This document shows positions 54,321 through 62,985 of a stretch of 64,000 nt of DNA, piece by piece. The stretch's first letter is position 1; each line of letters starts with the position of its first letter. The stretch is from contig RHDP01000001.1 of NCBI GenBank assembly GCA_003725745.1, forward strand, positions 2,201,501 through 2,265,500, read 5' to 3'. Below the pieces are notes generated by a model. It searched no databases. It was not told the DNA's origin and was given only the letters and a program-made list of their open reading frames with translations. A program made the position numbers and the translations under genes. The DNA comes from Streptomyces sp. I6 (lineage in GTDB: Bacteria > Actinomycetota > Actinomycetes > Streptomycetales > Streptomycetaceae).

Positions 54321-54644
54321 ATGGCTATCCTCTCGTGCCTCAAGACGGGTGAACCGCCCGAAACCTCCGCGAGAGGGGTGCATGTGCTTGTCGTCCCAGG
54401 AGCGCTCGCGACCGCCGTGGTCCGCGACAGGACCGGGGAGCCGGTGGTGCTGCTCTCCGGCGAACTCCCCTCCGCCCTCACCCCTTCCGGCGTGGACGAG
54501 TTGCTCAACCTGGCCGCCGCGGTACTCGAAGCGGAGGAACTGGAACTCTTCCGGCGCTGCCTCGCGGCACTGCGCCGCGGCGGGAGACTCCGGGAAACCC
54601 GTATCGAGGTGAGCGGCGCGGTACTGACCATCTACCGGAGCTGA
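54321..54644 (+). CDS. Small protein from inverted duplication, copy A
   Basis: 107 aa, ATG 54321. Body GVHVLVVPGALATAVVRDRTG, PVVLLSGELPSALTPSGVDEL, LNLAAAVLEAEELELFRRCL, ETRIEVSGAVLTIYR. Unknown family; looks like a small alpha/beta protein. The DNA from 54349 to 54637 is repeated in inverted orientation at 55477-55765 with a single base change (Arg/Lys), so both copies encode almost the same protein. Confidence 0.6.
   Translation: MAILSCLKTGEPPETSARGVHVLVVPGALATAVVRDRTGEPVVLLSGELPSALTPSGVDELLNLAAAVLEAEELELFRRCLAALRRGGRLRETRIEVSGAVLTIYRS
54349..54637 (+). repeat. Inverted duplication, left arm
   Basis: 289 bp from GTGAACCGCCCG to ACCATCTACCG. The reverse complement is at 55477-55765 with one mismatch (GGGAGACTCC versus GGGAAACTCC). 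The arms enclose about 840 bp. Confidence 0.95.
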
Positions 54645-55050
54645 ACCACGGCCCGAGCGTACGAAACACCGCACGAAACACGGCACGGAACGCCGTCCGC
54701 ACCGCAGGACTCCCGGGCAGTTCACGATGATGAATTCGTGCGGATGCAGACTTTTCGCCGACTCGAAATGCGATGCATTACGGTTGCGATTTCCGCACAT
54801 GAGGCCGCGTGCCCAACCAGGCTGCAAAACGCCGCAGTTGGATCACCCTCGCGAGTGTTCTCCGAAGACGCGGCAACTCTGCTTGAAATCCCCGCCAACC
54901 CAAGCTCAGCGCCGGTTTGCCAGGTTTCCGGAACACCGTTCTCCCATGCGCCGACAAGACCTCAGCCCCCATATGCGCCAATGAATCCGATGCGTGATCC
55001 GCGTATGGTCCGGAGGGCCACCAGAAAACCCTCGAACCAGGAGAAAAACG
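54645..55050. other. Lower-GC spacer upstream of secreted peptide gene
   Basis: 406 bases with visibly lower GC from about 54725 to 55030 (e.g. GATGATGAATTCGTGCGG). No gene recognised; likely promoter region of the following secreted-peptide gene and possibly of foreign origin. Confidence 0.4.
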
Positions 55051-55371
55051 GTGAGAACATTCGCACGCGTCTTTGCGACGGCGGCGCTGGCCGTGACAGC
55101 CGGCGTCATTCCCATGACGGGCACGGCCATGGCCGCCGCACCGGCCCACTCGCCCGTCGTCGCGCACCAGTTCCACGACGTGGACCGGTGCGCCGACCTC
55201 GGCCGGCGGCACGTCAGGCTCCACACCTGGGACCGCCACCGCGCCCGCTGGGACCGCGACTGCCGCCACCACTGGGAGCGCCGTCTCGTACACCGGTCGC
55301 ACTGGTACGCCGCCCACGGGCGGTACCGGAACCACGCCGGACACGCCTGGGATTGCGGACACCGGTTCTGA
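55051..55371 (+). CDS. Secreted His/Arg/Trp-rich peptide
   Basis: 106 aa, GTG 55051 behind AGGAG. Signal peptide VRTFARVFATAALAVTAGVI..GTAMA with cleavage before AAPAHS. The mature ~75 residues are rich in His, Arg and Trp (HDVDRCADLGRRHVRLHTWD, HHWERRLVHRSHWYAAHGRY) with three Cys. Could bind metals, be cationic-antimicrobial-like or be structural. Sits inside the inverted duplication. Confidence 0.65.
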   Translation: MRTFARVFATAALAVTAGVIPMTGTAMAAAPAHSPVVAHQFHDVDRCADLGRRHVRLHTWDRHRARWDRDCRHHWERRLVHRSHWYAAHGRYRNHAGHAWDCGHRF

Positions 55372-55457
55372 CCGGCCCGAATGCGCCGCCCGATCAGCAG
55401 GGGCGGCCGGCGCGGGCTCCCGGAGACGGCTCCCGGGGGCCCGCCGCCGTCCGGCGA

Positions 55458-55769
55458 TCAGCCGGACGGTCCGTCACGGTAGATGGTCAGTACCGCGCCG
55501 CTCACCTCGATACGGGTTTCCCGGAGTTTCCCGCCGCGGCGCAGTGCCGCGAGGCAGCGCCGGAAGAGTTCCAGTTCCTCCGCTTCGAGTACCGCGGCGG
55601 CCAGGTTGAGCAACTCGTCCACGCCGGAAGGGGTGAGGGCGGAGGGGAGTTCGCCGGAGAGCAGCACCACCGGCTCCCCGGTCCTGTCGCGGACCACGGC
55701 GGTCGCGAGCGCTCCTGGGACGACAAGCACATGCACCCCTCTCGCGGAGGTTTCGGGCGGTTCACTCAC
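55458..55769 (-). CDS. Small protein from inverted duplication, copy B
   Basis: 103 aa from GTG 55769 (VSEPPETSARGVHVLVVPG); an ATG at 55904 in the same frame would add 45 residues of low-complexity sequence. Apart from a Lys for Arg change and a different last few residues (DGPSG), it equals copy A. Same strand as the XRE regulator 220 bases upstream. Confidence 0.6.
   Translation of the reverse strand: MSEPPETSARGVHVLVVPGALATAVVRDRTGEPVVLLSGELPSALTPSGVDELLNLAAAVLEAEELELFRRCLAALRRGGKLRETRIEVSGAVLTIYRDGPSG
55477..55765 (-). repeat. Inverted duplication, right arm
   Basis: Reverse complement of 54349-54637 with one mismatch in 289 bp. Confidence 0.95.
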
Positions 55770-55991
55770 CCGACGGGGCGAGAGTAGACCTCCCGTCGCA
55801 CCTGTTTCCGCGCGATCCGATACTTCGCCGGCATATGCATCACCGGGCCGCGGCACGGGCGCGGCCGACCCGGAATCCGCGATCTCCCTCGCGGCTGCGC
55901 GCACCCCACCGCCCCTCGGCGGCGGGCACCGGATACCGGGCCGCCGGACTCGTCCGGCGGCCCGCGGCCGGAGGTGGCCGCGGGGGCCGGT

Positions 55992-56456
55992 TCAGTCGCT
56001 GCCGCCGCCCCGGCTGCTGCTGGCGCCGCCGCCGTCGGAGTGGTCGGGGTCGGCGTCGGGGTCGGCGGCGTCGGCGTCGGCGTCGGGCCGGTGGGTGTTG
56101 CGCAGGAGGGATTCGACGAGTGCGGTGACATGCCGGCGGTCGTCGGGGGTCAGCCGCCGGACGCTGGCGATGAGGGTGGCGACCTCGGGGTCGGCGGTGG
56201 CGCCGGGGGGCTCCTCGAAGTAGAGGTGGATTCCGCAGGCCTCGGCCGCTGCCCTGCGCACCGCCTCCAGGGGCAGCTCCAGACCCCGGGCGAGGCCCTC
56301 CAGGGTGGCCTGCTGCGGCATACGGGTGACCCGTTCGGCGGTGGCCAGATGGTGCACGGTGGAGCGCGGGACACCGCCGCGCCGGGCCACGTCGCCGTAG
56401 GACCAGCCCCGCTGCTCCAGCCGGCTCTTCACCAATTCCCGCAGTGCGTTGGCCAC
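55992..56456 (-). CDS. XRE-type helix-turn-helix regulator
   Basis: 154 aa from GTG 56456. N-terminal HTH (ALRELVKSRLEQRGWSYGDVARRGGVPRSTVHHLATAE) followed by QATLEGLARGLELPLEAVRRAAAEA, a standard Cro/CI-type DNA-binding domain, then a helical region (DRRHVTALVESLLRNTHRP) and an Asp/Ala/Gly-rich disordered tail. Two TCCA-N-TGGA palindromes lie 80-120 bases upstream, probable own operators. Confidence 0.72.
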   Translation of the reverse strand: MANALRELVKSRLEQRGWSYGDVARRGGVPRSTVHHLATAERVTRMPQQATLEGLARGLELPLEAVRRAAAEACGIHLYFEEPPGATADPEVATLIASVRRLTPDDRRHVTALVESLLRNTHRPDADADAADPDADPDHSDGGGASSSRGGGSD

Positions 56457-56535
56457 GCGAGGGATTCTCCCTGCCGAGACGCCGGTTGACCAAACCCGGT
56501 GGACGAACGCGCGGAGAGGCACCGGAAACGCTGGC

Positions 56536-56573
56536 GTCCAACCAGGCTGGACGATTCATCCAATCGACTGGAT
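56536..56573. promoter_or_regulatory. Paired palindromic operator-like sites
   Basis: GTCCA-N7-TGGAC (56536-56552) and ATCCA-N6-TGGAT (56558-56573): two inverted repeats of the same TCCA/TGGA half-site with centres 22 bp apart, i.e. two helical turns. Located upstream of the XRE regulator start, a good place for autoregulation. Confidence 0.55.
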
Positions 56574-57139
56574 GCGTCGCCGGGCCATCGGGCACACCGC
56601 CTCCCACCCCTCCCCTACGGCGCCGCCCGAGCGCCCCGCGAGCCCCTGGGCGTCCACCCGGGCGCCCGGCACTTCGGGCACGGGCCCACCGGTTCAACGC
56701 CGCGCACCTCGGCGGGTCACGCCCGGCGCCGGCCGGCGGCAAGGCACCTCCGGTCGCGCCCGGCCGGGAAGTCCGCCCCGCCCCACCCGCCCCGCCCGGA
56801 GCGGCACCGCGCAGTGGCCGCGGACGCCCTTGCGATCACGCCCCCCGCTCCGGGACCCTGTCCTTCTGAGTCCGCGGCCCCGAGGGGGCAGCGGGCTCAA
56901 ACAGTTACGACTTGGGATGATTCGAGGAGATTCTCCTGCCGTGGCTGGCCCGTGACGGGGGTCCCGTTCATCGACGAACGCGGAGACGGGCATCATGCAA
57001 CCGGAAGACCATCGTCTTATGTCTACGGATACGGTGGTCAGCCACTGATGCGTCCGGTACAGGCTGGCCAAGGGGAGCCGCGGTCCGGACACGACCGAAC
57101 GATCACGCAGCCAGCAGGCGTGCGGGGGGAATGAAACGT
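56574..57139. other. Upstream region of cslA
   Basis: About 570 gene-free bases. The first half is GC-rich low complexity; the 56910-57060 part is less GC-rich and likely holds the cslA promoter. GGGGGGA at 57124-57130 is the ribosome-binding site of cslA. Confidence 0.45.
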
Positions 57140-59082
57140 ATGACGTCGACGCCGACCGGCGCCCGGCCGCAGGACGACGACCCTTCCCGGACCACGCAGC
57201 TTCGGGTTCCCCCGCAGCTCAGGACCGGAGGCCACCGGTCGCGCCCCAAGAAGGCGCTGCCGAGGTACGACTACGAGCACTACAGTCGGCTGGCCGGTCC
57301 CCTGACCCAGCCGGACCCGTCCAAACCGTACCGGGTGCAGTACCGCTCGCTGCTGTCGCAGGAGCCGCACCGCGTCCGGGCCGCCCTGCTCCTCGGCGCC
57401 GCGCCCCTGGTCTCGCTGGGCCTGTTCGCCTGGCTGATGCAGCCGCAGCACTGGACCGAGCGCGACCCCAACCTCGACAACGAGCTGCTGCTCTGGCTCG
57501 ACGTCGTCATGCTGGTGTCGATCGGCCTGATCGAGCTCTTCCGCACGATGAACGTCCTGTCGAACGCGCACGCGACCCTCGTCGCGCGTGACCCGATACC
57601 CGTCGTTCCGGAGTCGGGTACCCGCGTCGCCTTCCTCACCTCCTTCGTGCCGGGCAAGGAGCCCCTGGAGATGGTGACGAAGACGCTCGAGGCGGCCGTG
57701 CGGATCCGCCACCGCGGACTGATGCACGTGTGGCTGCTCGACGAGGGCGACGACCCGGCCGTCAAGGAGGTCTGCGCCCGGCTCGGCGTCCACCACTTCT
57801 CCCGCAAGGGCATAGCCAAGTGGAACCAGGAGAAGGGCGCCCACCGGGCCAAGACCAAGCACGGCAACTACAACGCCTGGCTCGAGGCGCACGGCGGCGA
57901 CTACGACTTCTTCGCGTCCGTCGACACCGACCACGTACCGCTGCCGAACTACCTGGAGCGGATGCTCGGGTACTTCCGCGACCCGGACGTCGGGTTCGTG
58001 ATCGGCCCCCAGGTCTACGGCAACTACGACACCTTCGTCACCAAGGCGGCCGAGTCCCAGCAGTTCCTCTTCCACGCCCTGATCCAGCGCGCCGGCAACC
58101 GCTACGGCGCCCCCATGTTCGTCGGCACCTCCAACGCCGTGCGGATCAGTGCCATCAAGCAGATCGGCGGCCTGTACGACTCGATCACCGAGGACATGGC
58201 CACCGGCTTCGAGATGCACCGGGCCAAGAACCCCGCCACCGGCAACAAGTGGCGGTCCGTCTACACCCCGGACGTGCTGGCCGTCGGTGAGGGCCCGTCC
58301 GCCTGGACCGACTTCTTCACCCAGCAGCTGCGCTGGTCCCGAGGCACCTACGAGACGATCCTCAAGCAGTACTGGAAGGGCTTCGGCACCCTGCCGGCCG
58401 GCAAGCTCTTCAACTACACCATGATGATCATCTTCTACCCGATGTCGGCCCTCAACTGGATCCTGGCGGCGCTCAGTTGCGCGCTGTTCCTGGGCATGGG
58501 CGCCTCGGGTGTGCAGATCGACCCGGCCGTCTGGATGATGCTGTACGGCAACGCCTCCGCCCTCCAGATCGGCCTCTACATCTGGAACCGCCGCCACAAC
58601 GTCTCGCCCCACGAACCCGAGGGCTCCGGCGGCCTGGCCGGCATGGTGATGTCCGCGCTCTCCGCACCGATCTACGCACGCTCCCTGATGGACGCCGTAC
58701 TGCGCCGCAAGAGCAAGTTCGTGGTGACGCCCAAGGGCGACTCCTCCAGCCCGGACACGCTCTTCGGCACGTTCCGCATCCACCTCTTCTTCATCATGAT
58801 CTTCGGCGGCTCGCTCGCCTCCTCGTTCTGGTTCGGGCACGACCACCCGGCGATGATCACCTGGGCCGGTCTGGCCCTGCTGATCACGGCGGCACCCGTC
58901 TTCGCCTGGCGGTACGGCATCCGCGAGGAGCAGAAGAAGCGGCGGGGTCGGCGCCGTGCGAAGCCGGGGACGGGCGGCGGGCCTCCGAGGCCGAGCCGCC
59001 GGCCGCCCACGAGCAGCAGCCGCACCCGTGGGCCCCCGCGGACCAGACCATGCAGATCGCCCTTGGGGGACGTAAGAAATGA
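57140..59082 (+). CDS. cslA: CslA, cellulose synthase-like glycosyltransferase (apparent 3' frameshift)
   Basis: About 647 aa if repaired. GT2 family enzyme with N-terminal cytoplasmic part, two helices, the catalytic domain with FFASVDTDHVPLPNY (DxD), SITEDMATGFEMH (TED) and QQLRWSRG (QxxRW), and further membrane helices after about residue 400. CslA synthesises a beta-glucan at hyphal tips, needed for morphology on surfaces. The natural C-terminus (EQQPHPWAPADQTMQIALGG) is in the next frame; one missing G in GGGG at 58966-58969 explains it. Uncorrected, the frame continues through glxA. Start ATG 57140 has ideal spacing to GGGGGGA; ATG 57131 does not. Confidence 0.9.
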
Positions 59083-61031
59083 GCGCACTTCCCGTCCGGC
59101 CGAACCACCGCAAGAACCGGGCCCGACGGATCCTGATCGGCGCGGCGGTCGTGGCGGCGATCGCCGGGTTCAACGGACCCGCGATGTACCGGTACGGCTC
59201 GGAGCAGTACCACGAGTACAAGATCAACCGGCCCGAGTACAAGGCGGCGAACGGCCGCTGGGACCTCCTCGACGTCCCCGCCGAGTACAAGATCAACACG
59301 ATCCACGCGGCCCTGCTGCACACCGGCAAGGTGCTGCTGATCGCGGGCTCCGGCAACAACCAGAAGAACTTCGACGCCAAGAAGTTCGAGTCGGTGCTGT
59401 GGGATCCGGAGACGAACGAGTTCACGCACATAGACACGCCCAAGGACATGTTCTGCGCCGGGCACACCCAGCTGCCCGACGGCAAGCTGCTGGTCGCGGG
59501 CGGCACCAAGCGGTACGAGAAGCTCGAGGGCGACGTCACCAAGGCCGGCGGCCTGATGATCGTCCACAACGAGGACCCCGACAAGCCGATCACCCTGCCC
59601 GCGGGCACCAGGTTCACCGGCAAGGAGAACGGCAAGACCTTCGTCTCCAAGGACCCGGTCCTCGTCGAGAAGGCGAAGAAGATCTTCGACAAGGAGACGG
59701 GCCGCTTCCTGCGGACCGAGGCCGGCCTCGGCCGGATCTACGTCGAGGCCGAGAAGTCCGGCAAGCGGTACGAGACCGGCACCGAGGACAACTACCGGGT
59801 GCAGGGCCTCAAGGGCTCGGACAACCAGAACGTCTACGGCATCGCGCAGAAGCTCGCCCTCGACAAGAAGGACTTCCAGGGCATCAAGGAGGCCTACGAG
59901 TTCGACCCGGTCGCGGAGAAGTACATCACCGTCGACCCCATGAACGAGGCCCGCTGGTACCCCACCCTCACCACGCTCGAGGACGGCAGGGTGCTGTCCC
60001 TGTCCGGACTGGACGAGATCGGCCAGATCGTCCCCGGCAAGGACGAGATCTACGACCCCGAGACGAAGAAGTGGAAGTACACCGGCTTCGAGCGGCGCTT
60101 CCCGACCTATCCGGCGATCTTCCTGATGGACAACGGGAAGCTCTTCTACTCCGGCTCCAACGCCGGATACGGCCCGGCGGACGTGGGCCGCGACCCCGGC
60201 GTCTGGGACCTGGACACCAACACGTTCACCAAGGTCCCCGGGCTGAGCGACCCGGACCTGATGGAGACCTCGGCGACCGTGATGCTGCCGCCCGCCCAGG
60301 ACCAGCGGTTCATGGTCATCGGCGGCGGCGGGGTCGGCGAGTCCGAGAAGTCCAGTGAGAAGTCCCGGCTGGTCGACCTGAAGGACCCGAATCCACGCTT
60401 CGAGGACGGCGCCTCGCTCGACAAGGGCACGCGCTACCCGAGCGCCTCGCTGCTGCCGGACGACAGCGTGCTGGTCACCGGCGGCTCCGAGGACTACCGG
60501 GGCCGCAGCGGTTCCAACGTCCTGGAGGCGCGCACCTACGACCCGAAGACGGGGAAGTACACGAGGGTCGCCGACCCCCGGGTCGGCCGCAACTACCACT
60601 CGGGGTCCGTGCTGCTGCCCGACGGACGCGTGATGATCTTCGGCTCGGACTCGCTCTTCGGCGACGACGCCAACACCAAGCCCGGGGTCTTCGAGCAGCG
60701 GATCGAGATCTACACCCCGCCCTACCTCTACCGTGACTCGCGGCCCGAGATCGGCGCCGGACCCGAGAAGATCGAGCGGGGCGGTTCGGCGACGTTCAAG
60801 AGCCCCGACGCGGCGAAGCTGGCGTCGGCGAAGCTGATGCGGCCCAGCGCCGTGACGCACGTGACCGACGTCGACCAGCGCTCCATCGCGCTGGAGATGA
60901 CGAAGACGGCGGACGGTTTCAAGGTCACCGTGCCGAAGAACCGGTCCCTGGTCCCGTCCGGCTGGTACATGCTGTTCGTGGCGGACGACAAGGGCACCCC
61001 GTCGGAGGCGGTCTGGGTCGAGGTCCCCTAG
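59079..61031 (+). CDS. glxA: GlxA, radical copper oxidase (galactose oxidase-like)
   Basis: 650 aa, ATG inside the cslA stop (ATGA). One N-terminal helix (RILIGAAVVAAIAGFNGPAM) exports it, then a kelch-type beta-propeller and a C-terminal Ig-like domain. The crosslinking Cys of the Tyr-Cys cofactor is in DMFCAGHTQLPDG (Cys126), with copper-ligand regions in MNEARWYPTLTTL, GRNYHSGSVLL and the C-terminal domain. Oxidises terminal alcohols of the glycan made by CslA; needs copper supply. The pair is translationally coupled. Confidence 0.95.
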   Translation: MSALPVRPNHRKNRARRILIGAAVVAAIAGFNGPAMYRYGSEQYHEYKINRPEYKAANGRWDLLDVPAEYKINTIHAALLHTGKVLLIAGSGNNQKNFDAKKFESVLWDPETNEFTHIDTPKDMFCAGHTQLPDGKLLVAGGTKRYEKLEGDVTKAGGLMIVHNEDPDKPITLPAGTRFTGKENGKTFVSKDPVLVEKAKKIFDKETGRFLRTEAGLGRIYVEAEKSGKRYETGTEDNYRVQGLKGSDNQNVYGIAQKLALDKKDFQGIKEAYEFDPVAEKYITVDPMNEARWYPTLTTLEDGRVLSLSGLDEIGQIVPGKDEIYDPETKKWKYTGFERRFPTYPAIFLMDNGKLFYSGSNAGYGPADVGRDPGVWDLDTNTFTKVPGLSDPDLMETSATVMLPPAQDQRFMVIGGGGVGESEKSSEKSRLVDLKDPNPRFEDGASLDKGTRYPSASLLPDDSVLVTGGSEDYRGRSGSNVLEARTYDPKTGKYTRVADPRVGRNYHSGSVLLPDGRVMIFGSDSLFGDDANTKPGVFEQRIEIYTPPYLYRDSRPEIGAGPEKIERGGSATFKSPDAAKLASAKLMRPSAVTHVTDVDQRSIALEMTKTADGFKVTVPKNRSLVPSGWYMLFVADDKGTPSEAVWVEVP

Positions 61032-61048
61032 GACGGCACGACGGCAGG

Positions 61049-61081
61049 CGAAGGGGGCTCCCGCCGCGGGAGCCCCCTTCG
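61049..61081 (+). terminator. Terminator after glxA
   Basis: Perfect 15-bp stem CGAAGGGGGCTCCCG with a CCG loop, 18 bases after the glxA stop. Its symmetry would also serve the converging GH6 gene. Confidence 0.85.
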
Positions 61082-61082
61082 C

Positions 61083-61138
61083 GACGAACACCCTTCGTGA
61101 CGAACACCCTTCGTGACGAACACCCTTCGTGACGAACA
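61083..61138. repeat. 16-bp tandem repeat, 3.5 copies
   Basis: GACGAACACCCTTCGT repeated head to tail from 61083 without any mismatch, directly after the glxA terminator and before the GH6 stop codon. Each unit contains the short inverted pair ACGAA/TTCGT. Confidence 0.95.
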
Positions 61139-61168
61139 CGGCTACGCGGTGCCACGGCCGGTCGAGTG

Positions 61169-62170
61169 CTACTCGGTGTTGCGGGCCAGTTCGAGCGCGT
61201 ACTCCGGGTACCAGTCGCCGGCCTTGGGACCGCCCTTGCAGTCACCGTCGGACTCGCCCGGCCGCTTCACCCACAGATAGGCGTCGACGAGGGGGTCACC
61301 GGTCTTCGTCGTGGGCTCCTCGCCCAGGGCACGGCCGGGCGGGTTGCACCAGTTCTCCTTGGGGTCGCCGTCGGTGTACGGCCCGTTGCCGTTGCGGCTG
61401 GTGTCGATCACATAGTGCTTCCCGCCGACCTTGGCAGAGAGCTCGTGGCCGAACTCCTTGCTGGCCTCGGTCGTCTGGAAGTTGGAGACGTTGACCGCGA
61501 AGCCGTCGGCCCCGTCGATGCCGGCCCTGCGCAGCGGGCCGGGAAGGGAGTCGGGGTTCGCCCAGCCCGCGTTGCCCGCGTCCAGGTAGACCTTGGTGGC
61601 CGGAAGCCGCTTCAGCCGCTCGATGGCGCCCTTCAGCAGGTCGTACCGCTCCTGGTGGTACTCCTGAGGGGTGCAGCCGTCGACCAGGTGCAGCACGGCG
61701 TCGGGTTCCAGCACGACCGTGGCCCGGCGGCCGCCGATGCCCTCGGCCACCTTCTCGACCCAGGCGCGATAGGCGTCGCCGTCGGACGCGCCGCCCTTGG
61801 AGAACTGCCCGCAGTCCCGGTGCGGAATGTTGTAGAGGACCAGCAGTGCGTCGCGGTCGGCCTTCGCGGCGGCCTCCGTGTAGCGCTTCGCCTCGCCCTC
61901 GGGATCCTCGGGACCGATCCACTCGCCCACCGGCTGGGCCGCGATCTTCCTGATCAGTTCGGCTTTGGCGGCGTCGCCGTCGTCGAGGTACGAGGCCACC
62001 TGCTTCGCGGCGTTGCCTTCGGGGTTGACCCAGTACGGGTCCTTCGCCTTTGGCTGCTGGGCCGCGGGCCTGTCCCCTTCGCCGTCCGGGGAGGAACACC
62101 CCGCGACCAGCAGGACGGCCCCCGCCGCGGCCGCCGTCCATCGGGCACGCCCGACTCGACTGCCGTACAT
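61169..62170 (-). CDS. GH6-family glycoside hydrolase lipoprotein of the csl locus
   Basis: 333 aa, ATG 62170. Lipobox LLVAGC gives a lipidated Cys. GH6 features: LVLYNIPHRDCGQFS (catalytic Asp region), ATVVLEPDAVLHLVDG, KVYLDAGNAGWANP, DTSRNGNGP, WCNPPGRALG and YLWVKRPGESDG. Likely an endo-beta-1,4-glucanase trimming the CslA product; in other streptomycetes a GH6 gene (cslZ) occupies this place. Converges with glxA. Confidence 0.9.
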   Translation of the reverse strand: MYGSRVGRARWTAAAAGAVLLVAGCSSPDGEGDRPAAQQPKAKDPYWVNPEGNAAKQVASYLDDGDAAKAELIRKIAAQPVGEWIGPEDPEGEAKRYTEAAAKADRDALLVLYNIPHRDCGQFSKGGASDGDAYRAWVEKVAEGIGGRRATVVLEPDAVLHLVDGCTPQEYHQERYDLLKGAIERLKRLPATKVYLDAGNAGWANPDSLPGPLRRAGIDGADGFAVNVSNFQTTEASKEFGHELSAKVGGKHYVIDTSRNGNGPYTDGDPKENWCNPPGRALGEEPTTKTGDPLVDAYLWVKRPGESDGDCKGGPKAGDWYPEYALELARNTE

Positions 62171-62308
62171 CCACTCCCCCTTGGTGCACCGTGGTACGTG
62201 CCGGGCCACCCCCCGGGCGCCCCCGCTGCCGGACCGGGCCCGGCCGGACCCATCCTGACACACGGCGTCCGCCGCCCACGAGGCAACGAGGCTTCGGCCC
62301 CCAGGCCC

Positions 62309-62980
62309 TCAGACGCCGCGCGCGTCCGTGAGGTAGGCGGACACCACGACGTTCGCCGTGTAGGAGCCGCTCTTCTTGTCGTAGGTGCCGCCGCAGGTGA
62401 TGAGCCGGAGTTCGGCCTGGCCCGGCCGGTGCGCCCCGTACACCTTCCCGGCGTCGAACCGGTCCCGGCTGACGACCTGGACGTCGTCGATGGTGAAGAC
62501 GGCTACCGAGCCGTCGGTTCGGGTCACCCTGACCGTCTCGCCGGGCCGGGCCGCGCTCAGACCGTAGAAGACCGCGGGCTCGGTGCTGGTGTCCACATGG
62601 CCGACGAACAGCGCCGCCCCCGCGGCGCCGGGGCGGGTGCCGGTGCCGAACCAGCCGACGGTGTCCGGCGTCGCGAACGGTGGCGGCTCGACCGCCCCCG
62701 TCGGGTCCAGACCGCGGGCGACGACCGGGGCCGAGACCCCGATCGAGGGGATCTCCACCCTGGTGGGTCCCACCGGTGCCAGCGGCTCACGGGCCGGTGG
62801 CAGCGGTACCCCGAGCGGACGGCCCACCGCGGCCACGTCCCCGGTCGTGGGGGCCGAAGTACCCCCGGCGCCGTCGCCCGCCTCACGGCCCCAGAGCCAC
62901 AGGCTCATCAGCAGGACCGCCCAGGCCACTCCCGTGAGCAGCCGGCCGCTGCCGGAGGTCTTCTCCTCACCGGTGGACAC
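62309..62980 (-). CDS. Class F sortase
   Basis: 223 aa, one N-terminal helix (VAWAVLLMSLWLWG), a Pro-rich linker and the sortase barrel from about residue 75 (TRVEIPSIGVSAPVVARGLDP). Catalytic His in FVGHVDTS, Cys in RLITCGGTYD, Arg downstream. Class F enzymes anchor proteins to the wall or act as transpeptidases of unclear target. Five bases downstream of the surface-protein gene, so co-expressed with it. Confidence 0.9.
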   Translation of the reverse strand: MSTGEEKTSGSGRLLTGVAWAVLLMSLWLWGREAGDGAGGTSAPTTGDVAAVGRPLGVPLPPAREPLAPVGPTRVEIPSIGVSAPVVARGLDPTGAVEPPPFATPDTVGWFGTGTRPGAAGAALFVGHVDTSTEPAVFYGLSAARPGETVRVTRTDGSVAVFTIDDVQVVSRDRFDAGKVYGAHRPGQAELRLITCGGTYDKKSGSYTANVVVSAYLTDARGV

Positions 62981-62985
62981 GGCGG

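Noticed and set aside
57131-60358. A 1075-aa glycosyltransferase fusion
   Set aside because: Everything after about residue 615 is glxA read in the wrong frame; the natural CslA end lies in the adjacent frame after a one-base repair.
61083-61138. CRISPR array
   Set aside because: Units are only 16 bp, head to tail with no spacers, and no cas genes are nearby. The repeats at 19980-20360 fail for the same reasons.
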